The notes under the pieces: model-generated
Databases searched by the model: none
Told to the model about the DNA's origin: nothing
The model's input: only the letters and a program-made list of their open reading frames with translations
Origin: Clostridia bacterium
GTDB lineage: Bacteria; Bacillota; Clostridia; Oscillospirales; Acutalibacteraceae
Direction of reading: 5' to 3'
DNA length: 64,000 bases
NCBI GenBank assembly: GCA_017441385.1
Contig: JAFRXY010000043.1
Location: forward strand, 78,174 to 142,173
Program-made: the position numbers and the translations under genes
In this document: piece after piece, positions 1-7,515 of the stretch
Layout: each line of letters opens with the position of its first letter
Position numbering within the stretch: the first letter of the stretch is position 1

Positions 1-2
1 GA

Positions 3-1088
3 TGTTTACTCGGTATTGTCGTTTCCTGTATTCTGCGATTGGTTCAGAGAAAAAGCGTTTCCGACGTATTCATTGTTACTATGCTCTCGGTTCCTCTCGG
101 TTTGTTTTTCGGCAGGATCCTCTACTGCTTGTTTTCCAACGAACTCCTTTCCGGCTTTGATGAATATATCAATCTCACCAACGGAGGCTTTGGATTATTC
201 GGAGTTATGCTGGGCGTTTTCTTCGCCGTGGTGATTGCCTGCAAGGTATTCAGCTGCGGGCAGGTAGGAGAACTGCTGGATTGCATTGTTCCCGGCGGCA
301 CTCTTGCAATTACTATCGGAAGGTTCGCCACTCGCTTTACGACATCCGAAATAGGATATCCGGTGGATTTTAAACTATTCACTGTATACGATGTGAAAGA
401 AAATGTATACAATCTTGCCATCTTTGATCTTGACGGAACCTTTGAGGCAATCATTCTCATTATATGTCTTTTCACATTCTTTTATACCAGACACAAAAAA
501 GCCTCACCAGGGCTTACTTCATTGGTCATGCTTGCCCTGCACGGAACAAATCAGGTTCTGATGGACAGTATGCGGGCGGATCCCCTTATGCTGGGCATCA
601 ACAATTTCATAAAGATTTCCCAGATCATCGGAATACTCTGCTGCATTTCGATTCTTGTCTATTTTATGATTATCTCCGCCAAAAAAGACAGATTCAGCAA
701 ATTCCACATGATATCCATTCCGATTATTCTCGTTTCCATTTTCCTTGGTGTAATGGGTGAATACCGTGTCGGCAGCACCAATTATATCAGCAAACATCTG
801 CTTATGCTTCTGGGGATGCTGATGCTCGACTGGCTGACGCTTGTCTTTGCATTCAAATCAGTCACTGTCAGACAAACTGACGCCGTTGAAGCAAAAAGCC
901 AAAGTCAGGCGTATTCGCGGCAGGAAATCCCGGAGCCGGTACAGAGATACCCCAACGGAAGCCACAGCAGAACGTCCTCCCGCAACAACGGTTTTTACAG
1001 CGAGGAGAGCGGCAGCAACAGCAGCAACGGCAATAGGAAGATTGATTATGAGAACCTGAAACATGAGCTTGACAAGCTAAATATCTAA
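3..1088 (+). CDS. Lgt-like prolipoprotein diacylglyceryl transferase family membrane protein (5' partial)
   Basis: The reading frame is open to the left edge of the window, so the start lies outside; the in-frame TTG at 39 is probably not the real start. The protein is a multi-spanning membrane protein with a GRF-containing segment followed by an SE-G motif, and a later RADP segment before a hydrophobic helix. This resembles the GR(I/F) and C-terminal Arg segments of Lgt, which transfers diacylglycerol to the lipobox Cys of prelipoproteins. The canonical N-x-E part of the Lgt signature is degenerate, so this may be a divergent paralogue rather than the housekeeping enzyme. The last 75 or so residues are a hydrophilic Ser/Asn/Arg-rich tail, unusual for Lgt. 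Its TAA stop directly abuts a MITE-like element. Confidence 0.6.
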   Translation, partial: CLLGIVVSCILRLVQRKSVSDVFIVTMLSVPLGLFFGRILYCLFSNELLSGFDEYINLTNGGFGLFGVMLGVFFAVVIACKVFSCGQVGELLDCIVPGGTLAITIGRFATRFTTSEIGYPVDFKLFTVYDVKENVYNLAIFDLDGTFEAIILIICLFTFFYTRHKKASPGLTSLVMLALHGTNQVLMDSMRADPLMLGINNFIKISQIIGILCCISILVYFMIISAKKDRFSKFHMISIPIILVSIFLGVMGEYRVGSTNYISKHLLMLLGMLMLDWLTLVFAFKSVTVRQTDAVEAKSQSQAYSRQEIPEPVQRYPNGSHSRTSSRNNGFYSEESGSNSSNGNRKIDYENLKHELDKLNI

Positions 1089-1267
1089 GAGCCTGTTCAG
1101 AATCTCTCCACGCACGTCTGGCTGGCTTCTTTTCCACCATATTTTGCCAAAATCCTCGTTAATACACAAAGTATTGCCTGCGATTTTGGCTTCATCTGGC
1201 GAAAAATCTGCAAGCTGAACTTTGTTCAGCTACGCCATCCGCACACGCGGAGATTCTGAACAGTCTC
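1089..1267. mobile_element. 179-bp MITE-like element, copy 1
   Basis: This 179-bp unit begins GAGCCTGTTCAGAATCTC and ends with its reverse complement, carrying one mismatch (GTCTC instead of GGCTC). It is flanked by TAA at 1086-1088 and 1268-1270, consistent with a 3-bp target duplication. The interior contains hairpins, for example GCTGAAC-TTT-GTTCAGC, and a longer CCAAAATC/GATTTTGG pairing. There is no ORF. It matches the element at 5579-5757 at all but six positions. The terminal GAG and TNA-type duplication recall some IS5-family elements, but the mobilising transposase is not in the window. Confidence 0.85.
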
Positions 1268-1285
1268 TAAGAACGATATTCACTG

Positions 1286-1334
1286 AAAAAACCTTTGATG
1301 TCAATCAGTCTATTGCTGACTTCAAAGGTTTTTA
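1286..1334 (+). terminator. Rho-independent terminator of the Lgt-like gene, displaced by the MITE
   Basis: A stem of about 16 bp, AAAAACCTTTGA-TGTCA paired with TGAC-TTCAAAGGTTTTT (one mismatch), is followed by a short T-run. It lies 18 bp beyond the MITE, so the insertion probably landed between the stop codon and the native terminator. Confidence 0.7.
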
Positions 1335-1361
1335 TCTATCTTCAGCAGAAAGGGAAATACA

Positions 1362-2006
1362 ATGACATACAAAGGCGTTATTTTCGACATGGACGGAGTG
1401 CTGGTAGACAGCGAGAAACTGTATATGCGGTTCTGGCAGGAGGCGGCGGCGCGGCAGGGCTTTGAAATGACAAAGGAAATGGCACTCAGCCTCCGCAGCA
1501 ATTCGCCCGAAGCGGCCATTCCGAAATTTCTTGGATGGTTCGGAGAATCGGCGGAGTATTATGCGATACGCCAGCTGAGAAGAAAACTCATGGCTGATTA
1601 TATTGACAAGAACGGGGTTGAAATGAAACCCGGGACAAAGGAAATTCTTGAATATTTAAGGCAAAAGGGAATCAAAACCGCGCTTGCCACCGCATCGCCA
1701 GTCCAGCGGGCCAAGCACTACCTTGAACCGCACGGGTTATTTGAATCATTTGACGCGGTGGTCAGCGGCGCAACCATTCAAAGAAGCAAGCCGGCACCCG
1801 ATATCTATCTGGAAGCCGCCCGGCTTCTCGGCCTTTCCCCCTGCGAATGTATCGCCGTGGAGGATTCGCCTTCCGGAATTGTGTCGGCGAAGACCGCCGG
1901 GTGCTTCACCGTGATGGTGCCGGATTTATCCCGGCCGGACGAACAGGATATGAAAAGCATTGACTTCCTCGCGGAAGAGCTGACGGACATCATGAAACTG
2001 ATATAA
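1362..2006 (+). CDS. HAD superfamily hydrolase, beta-phosphoglucomutase-like
   Basis: A 214-residue HAD subfamily IA phosphatase or phosphomutase. Motif I is FDMDG with the nucleophile Asp9 and acid/base Asp11. The helical cap domain follows (residues 15-85), then motif II (ATAS, near 110), the SKPAPD segment with the motif III Lys, and EDSPSG near 165 supplying the metal-binding acidic residues. The family hydrolyses or isomerises small sugar phosphates; the substrate cannot be read from the sequence. AGAAAGGG precedes the ATG at good spacing. It converges on sigK with an 8-bp gap and no room for a separate terminator. A paralogue lies at 6618-7283. Confidence 0.88.
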   Translation: MTYKGVIFDMDGVLVDSEKLYMRFWQEAAARQGFEMTKEMALSLRSNSPEAAIPKFLGWFGESAEYYAIRQLRRKLMADYIDKNGVEMKPGTKEILEYLRQKGIKTALATASPVQRAKHYLEPHGLFESFDAVVSGATIQRSKPAPDIYLEAARLLGLSPCECIAVEDSPSGIVSAKTAGCFTVMVPDLSRPDEQDMKSIDFLAEELTDIMKLI

Positions 2007-2014
2007 TCCCATTC

Positions 2015-2698
2015 TCAGAGCCTGCTTCTGATGCTTTCCAGAATTTTCTTTTCAATACGGCTGACATAGGAACGGGAAATGTGGAGTTTAGAGGCGATTT
2101 CCCGCTGCGTCAGCGGTTTGCAGCCGTTCAGCCCGTAGCGCGAGGTGATGATCATGCGCTCGGTGTCGTTCAGTTCCTCACGGACGATCTTCCGGAGTTT
2201 TTCGCATTTGATGGCGGCGTCAATATCGTCCGAAATGGTGTCGTCCACAGCGATAACGTCCATCAGCGTCAGCACATTCCCATTGCGGTCGGTATCTATC
2301 GGCTCGTTGATCGATATGTCGAGGGCGGTCTTTTTGCCGCTGCGAAGGTACATCAGTATCTCATTCTGAATGCAGGTCGCAGCATAGGAGGAAAATTTTG
2401 AGCATTTTTCCGGACGGAAGGTGTCCACCGCCTTGATCAGCCCTATCGTTCCGATGGAAATCAGATCGTCCGGGTCGGAAACGGCCGCAGAATATTTCTT
2501 GCTGACGTGAGCCACAAGTCTCAGGTTATGCTCAATGAGCTTCTGCCGGGCAGCTCTGTCACCTTCCGCCCAAGCTTCTATGTACTTCCTTTCCTCCGGC
2601 GCGGAAAGCCTCGGCGGAAACCCAGAAATGGAGGACACGCTCAGAAACAGGCTGTAAATCCCCTGCAATGCCTCCGCAAGCATTTTGAATAGACTCAA
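2015..2698 (-). CDS. sigK: RNA polymerase sporulation sigma factor, sigma-K
   Basis: A 227-residue sigma-70 family protein. A short hydrophobic N-terminal segment (about residues 5-25) matches the pro-sequence of pro-sigma-K, which is removed by regulated intramembrane proteolysis in Bacillus. It is followed by region 2 (LIEHNLRLVAHV, LISIGTIGLIKA, FSSYAATCIQNEILMYLR) and region 4 with a C-terminal helix-turn-helix (TQREIASKL.ISRSYVSRIEK). Sigma-K directs late mother-cell transcription for coat formation and spore maturation. The gene is continuous, with no skin-like prophage splitting it. This is one of the main arguments for a spore-forming host. Confidence 0.93.
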   Translation of the reverse strand: MSLFKMLAEALQGIYSLFLSVSSISGFPPRLSAPEERKYIEAWAEGDRAARQKLIEHNLRLVAHVSKKYSAAVSDPDDLISIGTIGLIKAVDTFRPEKCSKFSSYAATCIQNEILMYLRSGKKTALDISINEPIDTDRNGNVLTLMDVIAVDDTISDDIDAAIKCEKLRKIVREELNDTERMIITSRYGLNGCKPLTQREIASKLHISRSYVSRIEKKILESIRSRL

Positions 2699-3246
2699 AC
2701 TTTATCACCACTCAAACAATTTCAGTCTCCTACCTGAATAGTATTCAGTCCGCTGATGATCTTTGCCTGTCCAAAGCAAAAAATATGTATCACTATCACA
2801 TCCGGCTTCATGACGCGGGAAAACGGGCTGATCTTTACGGACGACCCTTTTGGGATCCCCTTTGATCCGGAATCTTTCCGACTCCTGAAAAAGCGAAGCC
2901 GTGCCTGAATCGCACCACCTACGTTTTTCTTTTTGCCCGGTTTGGATATCCCATGCTGAATACCGGATGTGAGCAGACACCGCCCGACGCACGGCTTGTA
3001 AAAGACCCAAAAGGGAATTTTCTGTGTCCGCAGTAGTAGTTTTCGCCTTTTTCACCCGATTATTCGGTTATCAATAAAAAAACACAAAATAATTTTATTA
3101 AATTTTACTGTATTTTGCCTTTTTTAAAGAATTTATCCTTGAAATATCACGCACAACATGATAAAATGAATGAGTAAGCTGATTACACAGGGTTTGCACA
3201 GGCCCTTCGCGTAATTGGAAATCAACACAATCTAGGAGGACGAAAT
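2699..3246. other. Intergenic region between sigK and glgA
   Basis: 548 bp without a convincing gene. The left part can be read as a 116-codon frame on the minus strand (2705-3055, GTG start) and a 50-codon frame on the plus strand (2756-2908). Neither has a clear ribosome binding site or recognisable protein. From about 3060 the sequence becomes strongly AT-rich and holds the glgA promoter and probably the sigK promoter on the other strand. Confidence 0.6.
3139..3167 (+). promoter_or_regulatory. Sigma-A type promoter of glgA
   Basis: A -35 element TTGAAA at 3139-3144 and a -10 element TAAAAT at 3162-3167 are separated by 17 bp, within an AT-rich stretch about 80 bp upstream of the glgA start. 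Confidence 0.65.
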
Positions 3247-4704
3247 ATGAGCAATATTTTGTTTGTCGGTTCGGAATGTGATCCGTTTGTCAAAACGGGA
3301 GGTCTTGCAGACGTTATGTCCGCTCTGCCCAGAGCTCTCGCCAATCAGGGCGATCTGGACGTGCGCGTGATTCTGCCCAGATACACCTGCATTCCTGAGC
3401 ATTTCCGCAACAATATGACCTATGTGACACATTTCTACATGGACTTTACCCGTGACTGCCACATGTATTATGTAGGTCTGATGGAGTACTGGTGGAACGG
3501 CGTCCGATTCTACTTCATCGACAACGAGTACTTCTTCGGCAAAGGCAATCCCTACACCGATATGGCCGGCGACATCGTGCCTTTCATCTTCTTCTCGAAG
3601 GCCGTTCTAGCTTCCATGTGTGCCATCGGCTTCCATCCCGACGTCATTCACTGCCATGACTGGCAGGCAGCTCTGGTTCCGGTCTATCTCCACACCGTCT
3701 ATGAGGGTAATCCCTTCTACAACGGCACCAAGACCGTCCTGACCATCCACAACCTCCATTTCCAGGGCATTGCCAACATCGACACTGTCAAGTATCATTC
3801 CAATATTCCCGAGTACGCCTTCTCCCCCGATCGCCTCGAGTTCAATGCCGACGCGAACATCATGAAGGGCGGTATCGTTTACTCCAACTTCGTCACCACC
3901 GTCAGCCACACCTATGCCAACGAGATCAGAACCCCCGAATACGGCGAGGCTCTGGAGGGCGTGCTGAACGATTACGCCTACAAGCTGGGCGGCATCGTCA
4001 ACGGCGTGGACTACGACGTTTACAATCCCGGCACCGACTGGTACATTTACGACAGATACGGTGTGGACAACTTCCCCGACGCAAAACGCTGGAACAAGGA
4101 AAAGCTCCAGGCGGAGCTGGGGCTGGAGAGAGATGTCAACAAGTTCATGATCGGCATTATTTCCCGTCTGACCGACCAGAAGGGTCTTGACCTGATCAAT
4201 GCAGTGATGGATCGCATTGTGGATGATCATACGCAGGTTGTTGTCATCGGCACCGGCGACAAGAAGTACGAGGACGCATTCAGAGCCTACGAGTGGAATC
4301 ACAAGGGTCGTGTCTGCTCCAACATCATGTACTCCAACGAGAGAGCCCACAAGCTCTATGCGGCGGCCGACGCCATTCTCGTTCCTTCCCGCTTTGAACC
4401 CTGCGGTCTGACCCAGCTCATCGCCATGCGGTACGGCACCGTGCCGATTGTCCGTGAGACAGGCGGTCTGAGAGACACCGTCCAGCCCTACAACAGCTTC
4501 GACCACACCGGCACCGGCTTTACCTTCTACGAGTACAACGCGGAAGTCATGCTTAAGGTCATCAACTACGCCAAGCAGATCTTCTTCGAGGATCGCTTCG
4601 GCTGGGAATGCATCGCCAGACGCGGCATGGAATCCGACTTCTCATGGTACCGTTCCGCCGGCGACTACAGAAATATCTACAATTGGCTCATGAGCCAGTG
4701 GTAA
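3247..4704 (+). CDS. glgA: Glycogen synthase (ADP-glucose type)
   Basis: A 485-residue GT5 glycosyltransferase that extends alpha-1,4-glucan from ADP-glucose in the cytoplasm. The N-terminal KTGGLADV motif (Lys16 onward) is the ADP-glucose binding signature. HCHDWQAAL near residue 130, TIHNLHFQG near 180, and SRFEPCGLTQL near 383 with the catalytic C-terminal Glu are all present. Length is normal for the family. A near-perfect TAGGAGGA ribosome binding site supports the ATG. It stands alone with its own promoter and a strong terminator rather than in a glg operon; no glgC, glgB or glgP is in the window. Codon choice is markedly biased compared with its neighbours, suggesting high expression. 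Confidence 0.96.
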   Translation: MSNILFVGSECDPFVKTGGLADVMSALPRALANQGDLDVRVILPRYTCIPEHFRNNMTYVTHFYMDFTRDCHMYYVGLMEYWWNGVRFYFIDNEYFFGKGNPYTDMAGDIVPFIFFSKAVLASMCAIGFHPDVIHCHDWQAALVPVYLHTVYEGNPFYNGTKTVLTIHNLHFQGIANIDTVKYHSNIPEYAFSPDRLEFNADANIMKGGIVYSNFVTTVSHTYANEIRTPEYGEALEGVLNDYAYKLGGIVNGVDYDVYNPGTDWYIYDRYGVDNFPDAKRWNKEKLQAELGLERDVNKFMIGIISRLTDQKGLDLINAVMDRIVDDHTQVVVIGTGDKKYEDAFRAYEWNHKGRVCSNIMYSNERAHKLYAAADAILVPSRFEPCGLTQLIAMRYGTVPIVRETGGLRDTVQPYNSFDHTGTGFTFYEYNAEVMLKVINYAKQIFFEDRFGWECIARRGMESDFSWYRSAGDYRNIYNWLMSQW

Positions 4705-4739
4705 TAGCTTACCGTCACTGTTAGATTTCGTAAAATTTT

Positions 4740-4784
4740 GCCCCTGTCTGAAAAGAATTGGTTTTCAGACAGGGGCTTTTGTTT
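4740..4784 (+). terminator. Strong terminator after glgA
   Basis: A perfect 15-bp stem (GCCCCTGTCTGAAAA at 4740-4754, complement at 4762-4776) with a 7-nt loop is followed by TTTTGTTT. Confidence 0.92.
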
Positions 4785-4937
4785 ACACTTATAATCCATC
4801 CAAAGACGACAATATGTGTTTATATTGTAAATCCTGTGAATCATCCATAATGCGGACTTCCCTCTTGCCTGTCTACGAAGCGTAGGTTGAAAAGATGGAT
4901 TCCACGCTTTATACTCACAATATAGGAGGTATGGTCT

Positions 4938-5525
4938 ATGAATCAATATGTAACAGGCAATATGATCAAGCGGCTTAGGGAAAGCAGAAAAATGACACAG
5001 CATCAGCTGGCGGAAAAACTGTCCGTGAGCGATAAGGTGATATCCAAATGGGAAACGGGACGGGGATATCCGGACATTTCCCTCATCGAACCCCTTTCCG
5101 CCGCGCTGGGAGTGTCTGTCATCGAGCTGTTTTCGGGCGAAAACATTGTCAACACGAACAGGGCGTTCAATATGCGGCGAATAAAACTGTATGTATGCCC
5201 GATCTGCGGGAATGTAATACAAAGCACAGGAGAAGCAATCATCAGCTGCTGCGGCATTGTCCTTCCGGCGCTGGAGGCGGAGTCTGAGGATGAAGAACAC
5301 CGCCTGTGCGTGGAACGGATGGAAGACGAGTATTACGTCACCATTCCTCATGAAATGAGCAAGGAACACTGCATTTCATTTATCATGGCAATCAGAAATG
5401 ACGGGAGCGAAATCAAAAAGCTCTATCCCGAAGGGAATGCGGAAGCGCGTTTCAAAATCGGCGGAACAAGATATTTCTGTTATTACTGCAACCGGCATGG
5501 ATTGTTCAAATCCTCAAAGCGATGA
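4938..5525 (+). CDS. XRE-type regulator fused to a complete desulfoferrodoxin-like redox module
   Basis: 195 residues. Residues 8-65 form an XRE/Cro helix-turn-helix (MTQHQLAEKLSVSDKVISKWE). Residues 83-110 carry the desulforedoxin pattern C87-x2-C90 and adjacent C104-C105, the ligands of an Fe(Cys)4 centre. Residues 118-195 match the superoxide-reductase domain, with His121, His138, His144 and the YCNRHG segment (Cys184, His187) in the places of the Fe(His)4Cys ligands. All ligands of a class I desulfoferrodoxin appear present behind a DNA-binding domain, so a redox- or superoxide-responsive regulator is plausible (inference). GGAGG precedes the ATG. The gene stands alone; its 3' side is followed within 53 bp by a MITE copy. 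Confidence 0.85.
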   Translation: MNQYVTGNMIKRLRESRKMTQHQLAEKLSVSDKVISKWETGRGYPDISLIEPLSAALGVSVIELFSGENIVNTNRAFNMRRIKLYVCPICGNVIQSTGEAIISCCGIVLPALEAESEDEEHRLCVERMEDEYYVTIPHEMSKEHCISFIMAIRNDGSEIKKLYPEGNAEARFKIGGTRYFCYYCNRHGLFKSSKR

Positions 5526-5578
5526 ATGACCGGCTTTTCTGATGGCACCGGCAGGACAGACATTGCAGCACTTCCTAA

Positions 5579-5757
5579 GAGCCTGTTCAGAATCTCTCCA
5601 CGCACGTCTGGCTGGCATCTTTTCCGCCATATTTTGCCAAAATCGTCGTTAATACACAAAGTATTGCCTGCGGTTTTGGCGTCATCTGGCGAAAAATCTG
5701 CAAGCTGAACTTTGTTCAGCTACGCCATCCGCACACGCGGAGATTCTGAACAGGCTC
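5579..5757. mobile_element. 179-bp MITE-like element, copy 2
   Basis: This copy has perfect terminal inverted repeats: AGAGCCTGTTCAGAATCTC and its exact complement, counting one flanking base on each side. It is flanked by TAA at 5576-5578 and 5758-5760. It differs from copy 1 at six of 179 positions, all substitutions. It is non-coding and highly structured, and sits between the XRE/desulfoferrodoxin gene and the membrane protein gene at 5927. Confidence 0.87.
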
Positions 5758-5834
5758 TAAAAAGGAAGGTATGATTATTATAGCACAAATTTCTTTAGAT
5801 CTGTAGCTTTCATAAAAATAATTTTGATTATATA

Positions 5835-5863
5835 TTGCTTTTTCCTTTCGGTTTTGCTATCAT
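5835..5863 (+). promoter_or_regulatory. Probable promoter for the membrane protein at 5927
   Basis: TTGCTT at 5835-5840 and TATCAT at 5858-5863 are separated by 17 bp. It lies downstream of the MITE, so the gene has its own promoter. Confidence 0.5.
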
Positions 5864-5926
5864 TGAATTGTTTATGAAAATATGCCGGTTTGACATATTG
5901 AACTGACTAATAAGGAGCAAAACAAA

Positions 5927-6580
5927 ATGACAAAAGAATCGAATTTACCTCATGGCGAAAAGGTTACGGAAAACATCTGGCTTTGTCCGGACGGCGTCTA
6001 TCGCTGGTCATATGAGTTTAACATGCTCAAAAATCCCACGATCATCATGACGGTATGGAAGGTGTTGGGAATTTCCATCGGAATCGTGATGGGGTTTATT
6101 TTCCTGACAGACCTCTTTGAAGGCAACTTTCAGACCGCAGACGACTGGCTGGGACTGGGACAGCTCATTCTTATTATGACAGGCATTATGCTGTGTCTGA
6201 GCATTGTATCCTATGTGATACTGGGGGCTATTTACGGGTGGAAATATCAGGTGCTTTTTGAGATGACCGACGAGTACGTCCGCCATATCCAAATGCCCAA
6301 GCAGGTGAAAAAGGCGGAGGCGATCGGATGGATTACGGCTTTTGTAGGATTGATGGCGGGAAAACCCACTACCGTTGGCGCCGGACTGATTGCCGCCACG
6401 GGCACCACCAGTACATCGGAACTGAAAAACGTGGCCGCCCTCAAAATCCGTAAAGGATGGAACACAATCCACGTCAATCAGAAACTTGACAGAAATCAGG
6501 TTTATGCCGAAGATGCCGATTTTGATTTTGTAGCGAACTTCTTGAAGGAACATTGCAAGAACGCGAAGATTTCCGGCTGA
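5927..6580 (+). CDS. Membrane protein of unknown function, two transmembrane helices
   Basis: 217 residues that I do not recognise. A hydrophilic N-terminus of about 38 residues is followed by two hydrophobic helices (about residues 40-62 and 80-105). A C-terminal cytoplasmic-type domain follows, holding a Gly/Thr-rich stretch near residues 145-165. There is no signal peptide or catalytic motif. Spacing from AAGGAG to the ATG is good. The next gene (HAD hydrolase) begins 37 bp downstream on the same strand, so they may be co-transcribed. Confidence 0.75.
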   Translation: MTKESNLPHGEKVTENIWLCPDGVYRWSYEFNMLKNPTIIMTVWKVLGISIGIVMGFIFLTDLFEGNFQTADDWLGLGQLILIMTGIMLCLSIVSYVILGAIYGWKYQVLFEMTDEYVRHIQMPKQVKKAEAIGWITAFVGLMAGKPTTVGAGLIAATGTTSTSELKNVAALKIRKGWNTIHVNQKLDRNQVYAEDADFDFVANFLKEHCKNAKISG

Positions 6581-6593
6581 TAATTTCATCAAA

Positions 6594-6604
6594 ACAGGCT
6601 CTAA
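6594..6604. repeat. Solo 11-bp match to the right end of the MITE
   Basis: ACAGGCTCTAA is identical to the last bases of the 179-bp element plus its TAA flank at 5750-5760. No matching left end is nearby. It may be a relic of excision or deletion, or chance. It abuts GGAG, so it supplies part of the ribosome binding site of the HAD gene at 6618. Confidence 0.4.
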
Positions 6605-6617
6605 GGAGTTTATTTCA

Positions 6618-7283
6618 ATGTATAATGTAATCTTCGATATGGACGGCGTGATCTTTGACTCCGAAAAGACCCTATTGGATTGCTGGATAGAGATTTCAAA
6701 GCAGTATAACCTTGACGAAGAACTTGTCAGAAATACCTATATCCAGTGTATCGGCACCAATAGGAACCAGTCTACGAAGATCTTTTTAAATGCGTTTCAT
6801 CATTTTCTGACAAAAGAAGACATTAAAAATATCTGGAATGAGAGCGCAGCGTTGTTCCGCAAGAAATATTCCGACTGTAATCTTCCCGTCATGCCCGGTG
6901 TGACTGAAATTCTGCAATTTCTTAAGTCGAGCGGAATGCCAGCAGGCGTCGCTTCTTCCACCTGCATACAGACGGTTAAAAGGCAGATCAGAAACGCCGG
7001 ACTGTATAATTACTTCGTGGGATTCGTCGGAGGCGACGCTGTTGCCGTCAGCAAGCCCAATCCCGAAATCTATCTTCTGGCCTGCCGTGAATTCGGATTT
7101 GAACCGGCCCGCACCTTTGCAATTGAGGATTCATTCAACGGAATAAGAGCAGCCAGCGCAGCGGGACTACGTCCTATCATGATTCCCGATATGGTCGCTC
7201 CCGATGAGGAAATGGAAAGCCTGGCGGAATTCATCTGCAAGAATCTGATCGATGCGATGGAATATCTGAAACAGGTTTGTTAG
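6618..7283 (+). CDS. HAD superfamily hydrolase, beta-phosphoglucomutase-like (second paralogue)
   Basis: 221 residues, HAD subfamily IA. Motif I is FDMDG with Asp7 and Asp9. A helical cap spans about residues 15-85. ASST near 115 is motif II, SKPNPE near 144 holds the conserved Lys, and EDSFNG near 170 is the acidic motif. A PDM.APDEEME tail resembles the PDLSRPDEQDM tail of the HAD protein at 1362, suggesting a common origin, although overall identity is moderate. The substrate is unknown. A TAAGGAG ribosome binding site precedes the ATG. Confidence 0.86.
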   Translation: MYNVIFDMDGVIFDSEKTLLDCWIEISKQYNLDEELVRNTYIQCIGTNRNQSTKIFLNAFHHFLTKEDIKNIWNESAALFRKKYSDCNLPVMPGVTEILQFLKSSGMPAGVASSTCIQTVKRQIRNAGLYNYFVGFVGGDAVAVSKPNPEIYLLACREFGFEPARTFAIEDSFNGIRAASAAGLRPIMIPDMVAPDEEMESLAEFICKNLIDAMEYLKQVC

Positions 7284-7381
7284 AAGTGGAAAATCAGGCT
7301 CAAAAAACAAGAGTTAACAGATTCTGAATCATTACCAGCGTTATTTCTGATAATATGCTGAGTTTTAATGAAATTTGCACA

Positions 7382-7420
7382 AATCAACCCCTATATGAAA
7401 ATATAAGGGTTGATTTTATT
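7382..7420 (+). terminator. Terminator after the HAD gene
   Basis: A 14-bp stem ATCAACCCCTATAT/ATATAAGGGTTGAT with one mismatch and a GAAA loop is followed by TTTATT. Confidence 0.75.
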
Positions 7421-7515
7421 GTGTGTTTGTTGTAAAATATATAGATGATTCGATTCTATAGAAAGGATTGCCCTTCTCAGTGAGATGTAATTGGCATTGG
7501 AACTAATACGAGCCG

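Noticed and set aside
2017..2032. AGAGCCTGCTTCTGA resembling the left MITE end
   Set aside because: It lies within the conserved C-terminal codons of sigK, the match breaks after nine bases and no partner repeat is near.
2705..3055. 116-codon minus-strand ORF upstream of sigK
   Set aside because: No ribosome binding site for its GTG, no recognisable domain, and a composition unlike neighbouring proteins; treated as non-coding.
3607..4506. 299-codon minus-strand ORF inside glgA
   Set aside because: Antisense shadow created by the biased codon use of glgA.
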